Source: Micromonospora coerulea
GTDB taxonomy: Bacteria; Actinomycetota; Actinomycetes; Mycobacteriales; Micromonosporaceae
Assembly: GCF_016598485.1 (NCBI RefSeq)
Contig: NZ_JAEMUW010000002.1
Span: forward strand, 310,001 to 374,000
Reading direction: 5' to 3'
DNA length: 64,000 nucleotides
Shown: positions 44,906 through 52,584 of the stretch, piece after piece
Position numbering within the stretch: position 1 is the first letter of the stretch
Layout: every line of letters begins with the position of its first letter
Position numbers and translations under genes: made by a program
Notes under the pieces: generated by a model
Told to the model about the DNA's origin: nothing
The model's input: the letters and a program-made list of their open reading frames with translations, nothing else
Database searches by the model: none

Positions 44906-45597
44906 TTATCGACCTCGTCGGTTTCGCCGGGTACGGCAAGCGGATGCCCCACCAGCTGTCCGGTGGACAGCAGCAGCGGGTGGCGGTTGCCCGCGCCCTG
45001 GCACCACGCCCACCGCTGATCCTGCTCGACGAACCGTTCACCGCACTCGACGCCAGCCTGCGCGCGGAACTACGCACCGACGTGCGCGCCGCGCTGCGCG
45101 CAGACAACACCACCGCCGTCCTCGTCACGCACGACCAGACCGAAGCACTCTCCATCGCCGACCAGGTCGCCGTCATGTACGACGGCAGGGTCAGGCAGAC
45201 CGGCAGTCCTTCCGACCTCTATCACCGGCCGGCCGACCAATGGATCGCCGCCTTCGTGGGCGACGCCAACCTCGTGGACGCCACCGCCCACGGCAGCACA
45301 GCCGAGATGCGGCTTGGCACCATTGCCCTCGCCAGCTCGCACCAGGGGGACGTCACCCTCCTGATCCGGCCTGAGCAGCTGCGCCTGAACGACGCTGCCG
45401 CGTCGGGTGTATCCGCAACGGTCCGTCACTACCTGTTCCACGGCCACGACGCCCTCCTCGCCCTCCAGCTGCCCGACGGAACACGAGTGACCGCACGGAT
45501 CCTGGATCAGCCAACCGACTATCCGCCAGGGGCACACGTCCGGCTCACCGTCCGCGGGACCGCCTACGTGCTACCTGGACCCGCCCTTTCCCGTTGA
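44899..45597 (+). pseudogene. FbpC-like ABC transporter ATPase, N-terminally truncated
   Basis: The family sequence starts abruptly at [17 protein letters not shown]. It includes the signature [15 protein letters not shown], Walker [14 protein letters not shown]-loop [10 protein letters not shown] and a TOBE-like C-terminal domain. The Walker A loop and about 110 N-terminal residues are missing, so it cannot hydrolyse ATP. Upstream lies an acyltransferase remnant on the opposite strand, which marks a rearrangement junction. Confidence 0.8.
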
Positions 45598-45638
45598 CCA
45601 CGGTAGGGACCATTCCGGAGGCGGGATATCATCGCGCC

Positions 45639-45998
45639 GTGGCGATTGATTGCACCTCGAGGCTGACCCCTGCCGTGGCGCTGTTCCGGTCGCTCGGCGA
45701 CCCGACCCGGCTGGCTGTTCTGCGCCGGCTGGCGTACGGGGAGGCGCGAGTGGTGGACCTGACCGGCGAACTGGGATTGGCGCAGTCGAGTGTGTCGAAG
45801 CATCTGGCGTGTCTTCGTGACTGTGGCCTGGTCGACTACCGGGTGGAGGGCCGCCAGTCCTTCTACACCCTGACTCGGCCGGAGCTGCTGGACCTGCTGC
45901 GCTCGGCGGAACAGCTCTTGGCGGCCACGGGTGAAGCGGTTGCCCTGTGCCCGGTCTACGGACCTCCCGTCGACACCCCGGCCGAGGTGAGCGCGTGA
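45639..45998 (+). CDS. ArsR/SmtB family metal sensor, CmtR-like
   Basis: A 119-residue winged helix with LFRSLGDPTRLAVLRRL and the recognition helix LGLAQSSVSKHLACLRDCGL. Cys58 and Cys62 in that helix, with Cys104 near the C-terminus (ALCPVYG), match the Cys57/Cys61/Cys102 cadmium/lead site of mycobacterial CmtR. GTG 45639 has no ribosome site. TATCAT at 45627-45632 lies 6 nt upstream, so the mRNA is probably leaderless. The stop overlaps the cation transporter start by 4 bp. Confidence 0.9.
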   Translation: MAIDCTSRLTPAVALFRSLGDPTRLAVLRRLAYGEARVVDLTGELGLAQSSVSKHLACLRDCGLVDYRVEGRQSFYTLTRPELLDLLRSAEQLLAATGEAVALCPVYGPPVDTPAEVSA

Positions 45999-46693
45999 GC
46001 CTGTCGCTGCTGACCCCGGAGCGTCGGGCGGTGCTGTCCCGGCGCAGCCTGTGGCTCGCCTACGCCACCGCCGGTTACAACCTTCTGGAGGGCCTGGTCG
46101 CGATCGCCGCCGGCGCGGCGGCCTCCTCCACGGCCCTGATCGGCTTCGGCCTGGACTCGTTCGTCGAGGTGTCCAGCGCCGCCGTGCTGATCTGGCAGTT
46201 CCGCTCCCGGGTGCCCGAAGACCGGGAACGGCTCGCGCTGCGGCTCATCGGCTTGTCGTTCTTCGCCCTGGCGGCCTGGGTGACCTTCGACGCCGTTCGC
46301 TCGCTGCTTGCCGGCGGGGACGCTGACGCCAGTCCTGTCGGCATCGGCTTGGCCGTGGCGTCGCTGATCGTGATGCCGCTGCTCGTGGCCGCCAAGCGGC
46401 GCACCGGTCGAGAACTGGGCTCGGTCACCGTCATGGCCGACTCGACGCAGACCATGCTCTGCACGTACCTGTCCGCGGTGCTACTTGTCGGCCTGGTCCT
46501 CAACGCCGCGTGGGGTTGGTCGTGGGCCGACCCGATCGCCGCGCTGGTCATCGCCGGCGTCGCGGTCAAGGAAGGCGTGGATGCCTGGCGCGGCGAGCAC
46601 TGCGACGACTGCGCACCCCTGCCTGCCGCTGGCGCAGGCACCGGCCAACCCGCGGACTGCGTTGACGGCTGCTGTACCGACGGGAAGGCGTGA
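45995..46693 (+). CDS. Cation diffusion facilitator-type transporter
   Basis: A 232-residue membrane protein with five to six hydrophobic segments. Metal-site regions of the family are seen in LIGFGLDSFVEVSSA and VMADSTQTMLCTY. The C-terminus is cysteine-rich (HCDDC, then CVDGCC), probably a metal-capturing tail. GTG 45995 is coupled to the CmtR-like sensor. The likely role is export of a soft divalent metal such as cadmium or lead, inferred from the sensor. Confidence 0.88.
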   Translation: MSLSLLTPERRAVLSRRSLWLAYATAGYNLLEGLVAIAAGAAASSTALIGFGLDSFVEVSSAAVLIWQFRSRVPEDRERLALRLIGLSFFALAAWVTFDAVRSLLAGGDADASPVGIGLAVASLIVMPLLVAAKRRTGRELGSVTVMADSTQTMLCTYLSAVLLVGLVLNAAWGWSWADPIAALVIAGVAVKEGVDAWRGEHCDDCAPLPAAGAGTGQPADCVDGCCTDGKA

Positions 46694-46823
46694 CGATGCC
46701 TCCGGCTTGCTGGCTCGCTGTCTCACCAGCCGTCCTCACCGCAACTTCGTGACCGGCCGAGCGAACTGAGGATGCCGCCCGACGATCAGGAGTGGTCGGG
46801 AGGGACCACAGAGGCGGCGGCCG

Positions 46824-48110
46824 TCACGGTCGGTCGTTCCCGCGATCGATTGCCCGGTGGGCGAGCGTGCTTCCCGATCGGCTGGTGATGCCGATGGCGG
46901 CCAGCGCGCAGCAGGCGGCGACGGCGCCCAGGAGAGGCTGGTAGCTCCCGCTTGTGTGGAGCAGAGCTGCGGCGGCCAGGGGTGCGGCGGCTTTGGCGAT
47001 GGTGACGGGGGCGGCGAGTCGTCCGGCGATGGTGGCGTAGGCGCTCGTGCCGTAGCGCTCGGCGAGGAGCGCGGGAGTGGCGAGGCTGGTGATGCCGAAG
47101 CCGAGTCCGAAGCCGACGACCGTGATGACGGCGCCGGCGCGGGTGCCGGCGAGCAGCGGCATGGCGAGGACGGCCACGGCCTGGATGGCGAAGACAACGG
47201 CCACGATGGTGGTGACGGGCAGCCGTCGGCGGGCGCCGGTGAGAACGAGCCTTCCGGTGACCGACAGGAGGCCGAGCAGGCCGGCGACGGCGGCCGCGAA
47301 GGTGGCAGGGTGGCCTCGGCTGGCCAGGTAGCCGACGAGGTGGACGGTGATGGTGCTGGTGGCCGCCCCTTGGGCGATGAACGTGGTGGCCAGGATCCAG
47401 AATCTGGCGTCACGCATCGCGGCCTTGACGATCGCGCGCCGCTGGTGGTGGTCCGGCCGGGTCGGGACGTCCGGTGCCGGCGTCGCCGGGGCGTGCGGGG
47501 GCCGGCGCACGGTCAGTGCGTGCAGGGGCGCGGTGAGCGCGCCGTGGACGGCGGCGAGGACGAGGAGGGCGCCGCGCCAGCCGAGACGTTCGGTCAGGAG
47601 GCCGGTCAGCGGCATGAAGATGGTGCTGGCGAAGCCGGCCACGATCGTGACCGCGAGCAGGGCGGTGGCGCGCCGGTCGGGGGTGAACCAGGAGACGATG
47701 ACGGCGAAGGCTGGCTCGTAGAGCACCATCGCGCCGGTGATCCCGATGCCGATCATGACGGCGTAGAGCTGCCGGAGGGTGTGGACCTGGGACCAAGCCA
47801 CGAGCAGGGCGGTGGCGGCGAGGGAGCCGCAGGTCATGAGGGCGCGCCCGCCGTGGTGGTCGAGCCACCGTCCGACGGGGATGGCCATGAGTGCACCGGC
47901 GAGGACGGAGGCGGTGAGCGCTCCGGTGAGGGCGGTGGTGGAGGCGCCGAGGGTGGTGGCCATCGGGTGCAGCAGAACCGCGTAGGCGTAGTAGAGGGTG
48001 CCGTAGCCGACGGTGGAGGTGATGGCGAGGGCGGCGACGATGCGCCAGCCGTGCGGATGGTGCCCGTCGACCGCGGGGTCGGCGGGCACCATCGTGGGGT
48101 TGCTGGTCAT
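46824..48110 (-). CDS. MFS transporter of the arsenic operon
   Basis: A 428-residue permease with about 12 membrane segments and an MFS-type loop between segments 2 and 3 (GRWLDHHGGRALMTCG). The family is OFA/monocarboxylate-like. ATG 48110 overlaps the flavoprotein stop (TGATG). It is last in the leftward unit smORF-CCG peptide-M28-ArsR-ArsN1-flavoprotein-MFS. The likely role is efflux of an arsenical or its conjugate, by context. Confidence 0.88.
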   Translation of the reverse strand: MTSNPTMVPADPAVDGHHPHGWRIVAALAITSTVGYGTLYYAYAVLLHPMATTLGASTTALTGALTASVLAGALMAIPVGRWLDHHGGRALMTCGSLAATALLVAWSQVHTLRQLYAVMIGIGITGAMVLYEPAFAVIVSWFTPDRRATALLAVTIVAGFASTIFMPLTGLLTERLGWRGALLVLAAVHGALTAPLHALTVRRPPHAPATPAPDVPTRPDHHQRRAIVKAAMRDARFWILATTFIAQGAATSTITVHLVGYLASRGHPATFAAAVAGLLGLLSVTGRLVLTGARRRLPVTTIVAVVFAIQAVAVLAMPLLAGTRAGAVITVVGFGLGFGITSLATPALLAERYGTSAYATIAGRLAAPVTIAKAAAPLAAAALLHTSGSYQPLLGAVAACCALAAIGITSRSGSTLAHRAIDRGNDRP

Positions 48111-49528
48111 CAGCTGCCGCAGCAGCCGCCGGCCTGACCGCCAGCGGGTGCGGCGTTGAGGGTGATGAGGTTCAGCGGTGCGGCGAGCAGGCCGCCGGAG
48201 ATGCCGGTGGCCAGTCCCTTGCCGGCCGGTTCGAGGCTCGGGGCGGGGCCGCAGCAGCTGTCGCCGCCGGTGGAGTCGGCGGGGTTGCTGTTGCAGACTC
48301 CGGTTCCGGGCAGGTCGAGCTGGACGTCGCGGGCCGCCTGCCAGTCGCCGGCGAGGGCGGCGACGACGGAGCGGACCTGCTCGTAGCCGGTGGCCATCAG
48401 GAACGTCGGCGCCCGGCCGTAGGACTTCATGCCGACGGCGTAGTAGCCGGCCTCCGGGTGGGCGAGTTCGTCGACGCCATGCGGCGGGACGGTGCCGCAG
48501 GAGTGCTCGTTGGGGTCGATCAGCGGCGCGAGGGCGCGGGTGGCGCCCATGACCGGGTCGAGGTCCAGCCGGAGTTCCGCGGCGATGGAGTGGTCCGGGC
48601 GGAAGCCGGTCGCGGTGACGATGCGGTCCACGGTGATCGACTCTTCGCCGCCGTCGGTGTGCCGCACGACCACGGCGAGCCGGTCGCCGGTCGGGGTGAG
48701 GGCGTGGACGGAGAAGCCGGTGAGCAGCCTGATGCGGCCGGCGTCGACGTGCTCGCGCAGCCGCGAGCCGAGCGCGCCGCGCGCCGGCAGGGCGTCGGCG
48801 TCGCCGCCGCCGTAGGTACGGGCCGGGGACGCGGACCGGATCGCCCAGGTGACCTCGGTGCTGGGCTCGGCGGCGGCCAGCTCGGCGAGGGAGAGCAGGG
48901 TGTTGGCGGCGGAGTGACCCGCGCCGACGACGAGGGTGTGCCGGCCGGCGAACCGGTCCCGGTCCCCGCCGAGCACGTCCGGCAGCGCGTGCTCCAGGTA
49001 GGCAGCGGACTGCCTCTCGCCTCGGGCGGGCAGGCCGGACGAGCCGAGGACGTTCGGGGTGCCCCAGGTGCCGGAGGCGTCGATGACCGCGCGGGCGAGG
49101 ATCTCGTCGCCGTCGGCGAGGCGGACCAGGAACGGGGCGGAGTCGCGTCCCGCGGTGCGGAGCCGGTCCAGGCCGAGACGGCTGATCGCCTCCACGCGGG
49201 CGCCGTAGCGAAGGCGCGGCTTGAGCTGCGGCAGCTCTGCCAGGGGTTGGAGGTAGTCGTCGACGAGTTCCGCGCCGGTGGGCAGGGCTTCCAGGTCGGG
49301 GGCGACCCAGCCGGCGTCGTCGAGCAGCCGCCGGGCGGCCGGGTCGATGTTGTACCGCCACGGGGAGAACACGCGCACGTGACCCCACTGCCGCACGGCG
49401 GCGCCGGCGGTGTCGCCGGCCTCCAGGACGGTGAACGGCAGGCCGCGCTCGTGCAGGTGCGCGGCGGCGGCCAGGCCCACCGGACCGGCGCCGATCACCA
49501 CGACGGGCAGGTCGTCAAGGGCACTCAT
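48110..49528 (-). CDS. FAD/NAD(P)-dependent monooxygenase-like flavoprotein with CCG tail
   Basis: A 472-residue flavoprotein with FAD motif VVVIGAGPVGLAAAAHL, NADPH motif TLVVGAGHSAANTLLSL and ATGF before the C-terminus, as in flavin-containing monooxygenases. Unusually, the last 70 residues carry GDSCCGPAPS and end in GGCCGS, cysteine pairs like those in the small peptide at 51688-51948. The downstream MFS gene is coupled. Relatives called ArsO occur in Streptomyces ars clusters; the reaction is unproven. Confidence 0.87.
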   Translation of the reverse strand: MSALDDLPVVVIGAGPVGLAAAAHLHERGLPFTVLEAGDTAGAAVRQWGHVRVFSPWRYNIDPAARRLLDDAGWVAPDLEALPTGAELVDDYLQPLAELPQLKPRLRYGARVEAISRLGLDRLRTAGRDSAPFLVRLADGDEILARAVIDASGTWGTPNVLGSSGLPARGERQSAAYLEHALPDVLGGDRDRFAGRHTLVVGAGHSAANTLLSLAELAAAEPSTEVTWAIRSASPARTYGGGDADALPARGALGSRLREHVDAGRIRLLTGFSVHALTPTGDRLAVVVRHTDGGEESITVDRIVTATGFRPDHSIAAELRLDLDPVMGATRALAPLIDPNEHSCGTVPPHGVDELAHPEAGYYAVGMKSYGRAPTFLMATGYEQVRSVVAALAGDWQAARDVQLDLPGTGVCNSNPADSTGGDSCCGPAPSLEPAGKGLATGISGGLLAAPLNLITLNAAPAGGQAGGCCGS

Positions 49529-49601
49529 CGGACAACTCCTCTTGTCTTGAAAACTTTCGAATCAAATCTGGATGCAGGCCCGCTTCGGGGCCAAGGGTTG
49601 G

Positions 49602-50099
49602 TCAGGTGATGGTGGGGCCGCGCCGTTCGAGCAGGACGACGTCGCGCCATCGGCCGTGGTGGCGGCCGACGCGTTCGCGGGTGCCGATGATCCGGAAGCC
49701 GGCGCGCTGGTGCAGGGCGAGGCTGGCGGTGTTCTCGGGGAAGACACCGGACTGGATGGTCCAGATGCCGGCGGCTTCGGTGGAGGCGATCACCGCATCG
49801 AGGAGCAGCCGGCCGGCGCCTCGGCCCTGCGCGGCGGGGTCGACGTAGACGGAGTGCTCCACCACGCCGGCGTAGACGGCGCGGGTGGAGGTCGGTGAGA
49901 CGGCGATCCAGCCGATGACCCTGTCGTCGCCGTCGACGGCCACGAAGCGGTACGCGGGCAGCTTCCCGGCGTCGAACGCCGCCCAGTTGGGTGCGGTGGT
50001 CTCGAAGCTGGCGTGCCCGCCGTCGAGGCCCGCCTGGTAGATGGCCAGGACCCGGTCGGCGTCGTCGGCCGTCATGGGGCGGACGGTGAGGTCGACCAT
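49602..50099 (-). CDS. arsN1: ArsN1-type GNAT N-acetyltransferase
   Basis: A 165-residue GNAT enzyme. RPMTADDADRVLAIYQAGLD, the acetyl-CoA loop VDPAAQGRGAGRLLLDAVI, and SLALHQRAGFRIIGTRERVG match the ArsN1/PAT-like group. ArsN1 acetylates the amino group of arsinothricin, an organoarsenical antibiotic; phosphinothricin acetyltransferases are close relatives. ATG 50099 overlaps the ArsR stop (TGATG). The ars setting favours arsinothricin-type detoxification. Confidence 0.87.
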   Translation of the reverse strand: MVDLTVRPMTADDADRVLAIYQAGLDGGHASFETTAPNWAAFDAGKLPAYRFVAVDGDDRVIGWIAVSPTSTRAVYAGVVEHSVYVDPAAQGRGAGRLLLDAVIASTEAAGIWTIQSGVFPENTASLALHQRAGFRIIGTRERVGRHHGRWRDVVLLERRGPTIT

Positions 50100-50425
50100 C
50101 AGAAGGCTCCGTTCGGGTTGGGGGCGGGTCGGCCCATGACGACGTCGGCGGCCGACGGGAAGCAACCGACGCAGGCGTCGTTGATGCGGTAGTGGCGGGC
50201 CGTGCCGACCGGTTCGACGAGGACGAACCGCACCTCGGTGAGGATCTTCAGGTGTTGGGAGACGGTGGACTGGGCCAGGCCGACCGCGGCGACGATCTCG
50301 CCCACGCTCATCGGCCGGGCGTGGCGGGCGAGGTATTCGACGATCTGCACCCGGGTCGGATCCGCGAGGGCCCGGAACCACGACGCGTACGTCTGTGCGG
50401 TCGCCCGGTCGAGCAGCTCGTCCAC
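50099..50425 (-). CDS. ArsR family regulator with C-terminal CxxC
   Basis: A 108-residue winged helix with FRALADPTRVQIVEYLARHA and the recognition helix LAQSTVSQHLKIL. No cysteine lies in the DNA-binding region; instead ACVGCFPSAADVV near the C-terminus supplies a vicinal pair for As(III) or Sb(III). GTG 50425 has AAGGAGG 5 nt upstream. A 23-bp palindrome at 50440-50462, overlapping the end of the peptidase gene, is the likely operator of an internal promoter. Confidence 0.9.
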   Translation of the reverse strand: MDELLDRATAQTYASWFRALADPTRVQIVEYLARHARPMSVGEIVAAVGLAQSTVSQHLKILTEVRFVLVEPVGTARHYRINDACVGCFPSAADVVMGRPAPNPNGAF

Positions 50426-50439
50426 ATCCGCCTCCTTCT

Positions 50440-50462
50440 ATCGTCTATCGCCGATTTACGAT
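50440..50462. promoter_or_regulatory. ArsR operator inside the ars operon
   Basis: ATCGT-n2-ATCG and CGAT-n2-ACGAT form a 23-bp imperfect palindrome spanning the end of the M28 peptidase gene and the ArsR leader. Its position suggests an arsenic-responsive internal promoter for arsR-arsN1-flavoprotein-MFS. Confidence 0.6.
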
Positions 50463-51691
50463 GGAAGTGTAGCGGGCGCCGGCACCGCGAGGCAGGCGGT
50501 GGCGACAACCAGGCGGGCGATCGCCCGGAGCGTGTCCGGATCGACGCGGTCCGGGGTGTCGGCGGGGCTGTGGTAGCCGCCCATGCCGGCACCGATGCCC
50601 ACCGCCGGAAGGCCGGCGGCGGCGTAGCGGCGGTTGTCGGAGGCGACCGGTCCGGCGGCGAGGGGGACGCCGGTGTGCCGGCCGGCCTGGTCGAGCAGGG
50701 CGAGCAGCGCGTGGGCTGGCCCGCCAGCCTCAACCGCGGCGGCTTTGTCGAGCAGGCCGGCGCCGTCGACGTTGATGACCAGGGGGTGAGCGTCGCTGGC
50801 TCGCAGCCGCCGGCTGTGGTGGGCGGAGCCCAGCGCGCCGACCTCCTCGGCGTCGAGCAGCGCGACGCACAGCCCCACCCCCGGGGGCCGTGCGGCGGAC
50901 AGGATCCGGGCGGCTTCCAGGACCACGGCGACGCCGCTGGCGTTGTCCGCCGCGCCGGGCTGGCGCAGGTCGGGGTGGTCGCCGACGCCGTCGTAGTGGG
51001 CGGTCAGCAGCAGGTCGACCCCGCCCGGTGGCGCCGGGTGGAAGGTGGCGTGGATGTTGGTGCCGGTGACGTCGCGACGGCGCAACGGGGTGTTTCCGCT
51101 CAACCAGCCCCTACCGGTGGGGGCGGCGGCGAGGACGGCGCGGTGGGTGTCCGCGCCGAGGGCCAGGATGGGCAGCGGTCCCGGGTCCGGGCCGGCAAGG
51201 GTGGTGTACTGCCAGCCGTCGGCGTCGACGGCGCGGCTCACGAGCAGGCCGGCGGCGCCCTGGGCGTCTGCGTAGGCGTCGAACAGGCTCATGCCCGTGG
51301 GCACCACCAGCCAACGGTGCGTCGGGTCGCCGCTCCCGGCCACGCCCAACGGGCCGCGCCTGACCTCGTTGGCATCGCAGGAGGCCGAGTGGACCGCGAC
51401 CTGCCGGCCGAAGACGAGCAGTGTCGAGGCGGAGCCCTCGCCCCACACCACGGTCGGCGCCGCGTACACCTCGGGCACGGCGCGTACCGGGAATTCGTCG
51501 GTGTCGACCGTGGCGCCGAGCGCGGTGAGGTGGCCGGCGAGCCAGGCACGGGCGGCGGCCCCGCCGTCCGTGCCGACCCGCCGGCCGGTGAAGTCATCCG
51601 AGGCAAGGGTGGTAACAGTGGCGGCCATCCGCCCGGCTGACACTCTCGCGAGGATCGCGTCCACGCCGGCTGATCCCGACGGCGGGGTCAT
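50456..51691 (-). CDS. M28 family metallopeptidase in the ars operon
   Basis: A 411-residue zinc aminopeptidase-like protein without a clear signal peptide. Zinc and catalytic residues are visible in LTAHYDGVGDHP (His), GAADNASGVAV (Asp), LLDAEEVGALGSAHH (Glu-Glu), INVDGAG (Asp) and GGYHSPADTPD (His). A PA-like insert (about 110-215) precedes the catalytic core. ATG 51691 overlaps the CCG-peptide stop (ATGA). M28 enzymes remove N-terminal residues from peptides. I know of no standard role in arsenic resistance. Confidence 0.87.
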   Translation of the reverse strand: MTPPSGSAGVDAILARVSAGRMAATVTTLASDDFTGRRVGTDGGAAARAWLAGHLTALGATVDTDEFPVRAVPEVYAAPTVVWGEGSASTLLVFGRQVAVHSASCDANEVRRGPLGVAGSGDPTHRWLVVPTGMSLFDAYADAQGAAGLLVSRAVDADGWQYTTLAGPDPGPLPILALGADTHRAVLAAAPTGRGWLSGNTPLRRRDVTGTNIHATFHPAPPGGVDLLLTAHYDGVGDHPDLRQPGAADNASGVAVVLEAARILSAARPPGVGLCVALLDAEEVGALGSAHHSRRLRASDAHPLVINVDGAGLLDKAAAVEAGGPAHALLALLDQAGRHTGVPLAAGPVASDNRRYAAAGLPAVGIGAGMGGYHSPADTPDRVDPDTLRAIARLVVATACLAVPAPATLPS

Positions 51692-51948
51692 CCGCAGCAC
51701 CCCTGACCCGCGTTCACGGCTTCGGTCTTCGGCTCGGTACCGCAGCAGGAGCCCGCCGCTTCGGCGGCCTGTGCGGTGCCGCAGCACGGTCCCGCGGTCA
51801 GCGCCTCGCCGGCGGGCGGGAGGATCGAGCCGACCGCCTGGGCCGGGCTGCCGCAACAGGAACCGGAGCCGGTCACGGCCAGGGCAGCGGCCGGATCGCC
51901 GGCGAACCCGCCCGTCGTCGCGGGGGCGGTCTGGGTGTTCTCACTCAT
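51688..51948 (-). CDS. Small CCG-repeat peptide of the ars operon
   Basis: An 86-residue Ala/Gly-rich protein with four Cys-Cys-Gly units at residues 31-33, 55-57, 68-70 and 84-86, the last forming the C-terminus. There are no other cysteines, no signal peptide and no membrane segment. ATG 51948 has AAAGG 7 nt upstream. The stop overlaps the M28 peptidase start by 4 bp. Vicinal cysteine pairs bind As(III), so the peptide could be an intracellular arsenite sink or a carrier precursor; this is inference. Confidence 0.75.
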   Translation of the reverse strand: MSENTQTAPATTGGFAGDPAAALAVTGSGSCCGSPAQAVGSILPPAGEALTAGPCCGTAQAAEAAGSCCGTEPKTEAVNAGQGCCG

Positions 51949-51971
51949 CACACGTCCTTTCCGATCCGGGG

Positions 51972-52121
51972 TTACCGAGGGCCGATCAGGGTGTAGGCGC
52001 TGGTGCGGGCGCGGTCGTAGCGACGCTCCACCCGCTGTGCCGAGGTGGAGACCTCGGCGCAGGAGTCGCAGAACCGCGCTCCCGCCTTGGCTGCCGCCGA
52101 CCGCCGAGCCTTGTCGAACAT
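51972..52121 (-). CDS. 49-residue CxxC protein, first gene of the ars operon
   Basis: A short frame from ATG 52121 to TAA at 51972. AAGGGG lies 6 nt upstream of the ATG. The product is basic with ARFCDSCAEV at its centre and RVERRYDRARTSAYTLIGPR at the end. The CxxC pair could bind a soft metal or a cofactor. It starts 23 bp before the CCG-peptide gene and is divergent from an ArsR gene, so it shares that operator region. It is shorter than most automatic cutoffs and easily missed. Confidence 0.65.
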   Translation of the reverse strand: MFDKARRSAAAKAGARFCDSCAEVSTSAQRVERRYDRARTSAYTLIGPR

Positions 52122-52150
52122 GACGATCCCCTTCCCACGACGCCTGTCTA

Positions 52151-52195
52151 GACGTCCGTCGAATCAGAGAGTTGCACGCTGCTTAGACATCTGTC
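52151..52195. promoter_or_regulatory. Two ArsR-type operator boxes
   Basis: GACGTCCGTC (52151-52160) and GACATCTGTC (52186-52195) share GAC-N4-GTC symmetry, spaced 35 bp, in the 85-bp gap between the divergent small CxxC gene and the ArsR gene at 52207. They overlap both expected promoters and are the likely binding sites of that ArsR. Confidence 0.65.
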
Positions 52196-52206
52196 AACCT
52201 AGAGGC

Positions 52207-52584
52207 ATGTCAAAGCAAGCGGCGTCGCTACCCGTCATCGACCTCACCGCCGATACGCCGTGCTGCCCGCCGCTGGCGCAGCGCCGGGTGCCGGCCGAGA
52301 CCGCCGCCGTCCTCGCCCCCGCGTTCAAGGCGCTCGGCGACCCGGTGCGGCTGCAGTTGATGTCGATGATCGCTTCCGCCGAAGGTGGGGAGGCGTGCGT
52401 CTGTGACCTGACCCCCGCGTTCGACCTGACCGGGCCGACCATCTCGCATCACCTGAAGACGCTCCGCGAGGCCGGCCTCGTCGATGCCGAGCGGCGGGGC
52501 ACCTGGGTGTACTACCGGGCTCGGCCGGCGATCCTGCGCCAGCTCGCCGCACTGCTCACCGTCGAACCGGCAACCGCCGCGTAA
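52207..52584 (+). CDS. arsR: ArsR family regulator with CxC arsenic site
   Basis: A 125-residue winged helix. FKALGDPVRLQLMSMIAS leads to EACVCDLTPAFDLTGPTISH; the CxC in the DNA-binding region is the classical arsenite site of ArsR. A further Cys-Cys pair lies near the N-terminus (ADTPCCPPL). ATG 52207 has only AGAGG 1 nt upstream, so a leaderless or near-leaderless start is possible. It is divergent from the small-peptide operon, which it probably represses. The end overlaps the convergent flavoprotein gene by 29 bp. Confidence 0.93.
   Translation: MSKQAASLPVIDLTADTPCCPPLAQRRVPAETAAVLAPAFKALGDPVRLQLMSMIASAEGGEACVCDLTPAFDLTGPTISHHLKTLREAGLVDAERRGTWVYYRARPAILRQLAALLTVEPATAA

Noticed and set aside
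46857..48137. 426-codon plus-strand open frame over the MFS gene
   Set aside because: Gly/Glu/Asp-rich low-complexity translation antisense to a 12-segment transporter; a shadow frame.
51691..51856. Longer N-terminus for the M28 peptidase
   Set aside because: The extension would lie inside the CCG-peptide gene in another frame and has no start signal; ATG 51691 forms a normal ATGA overlap.
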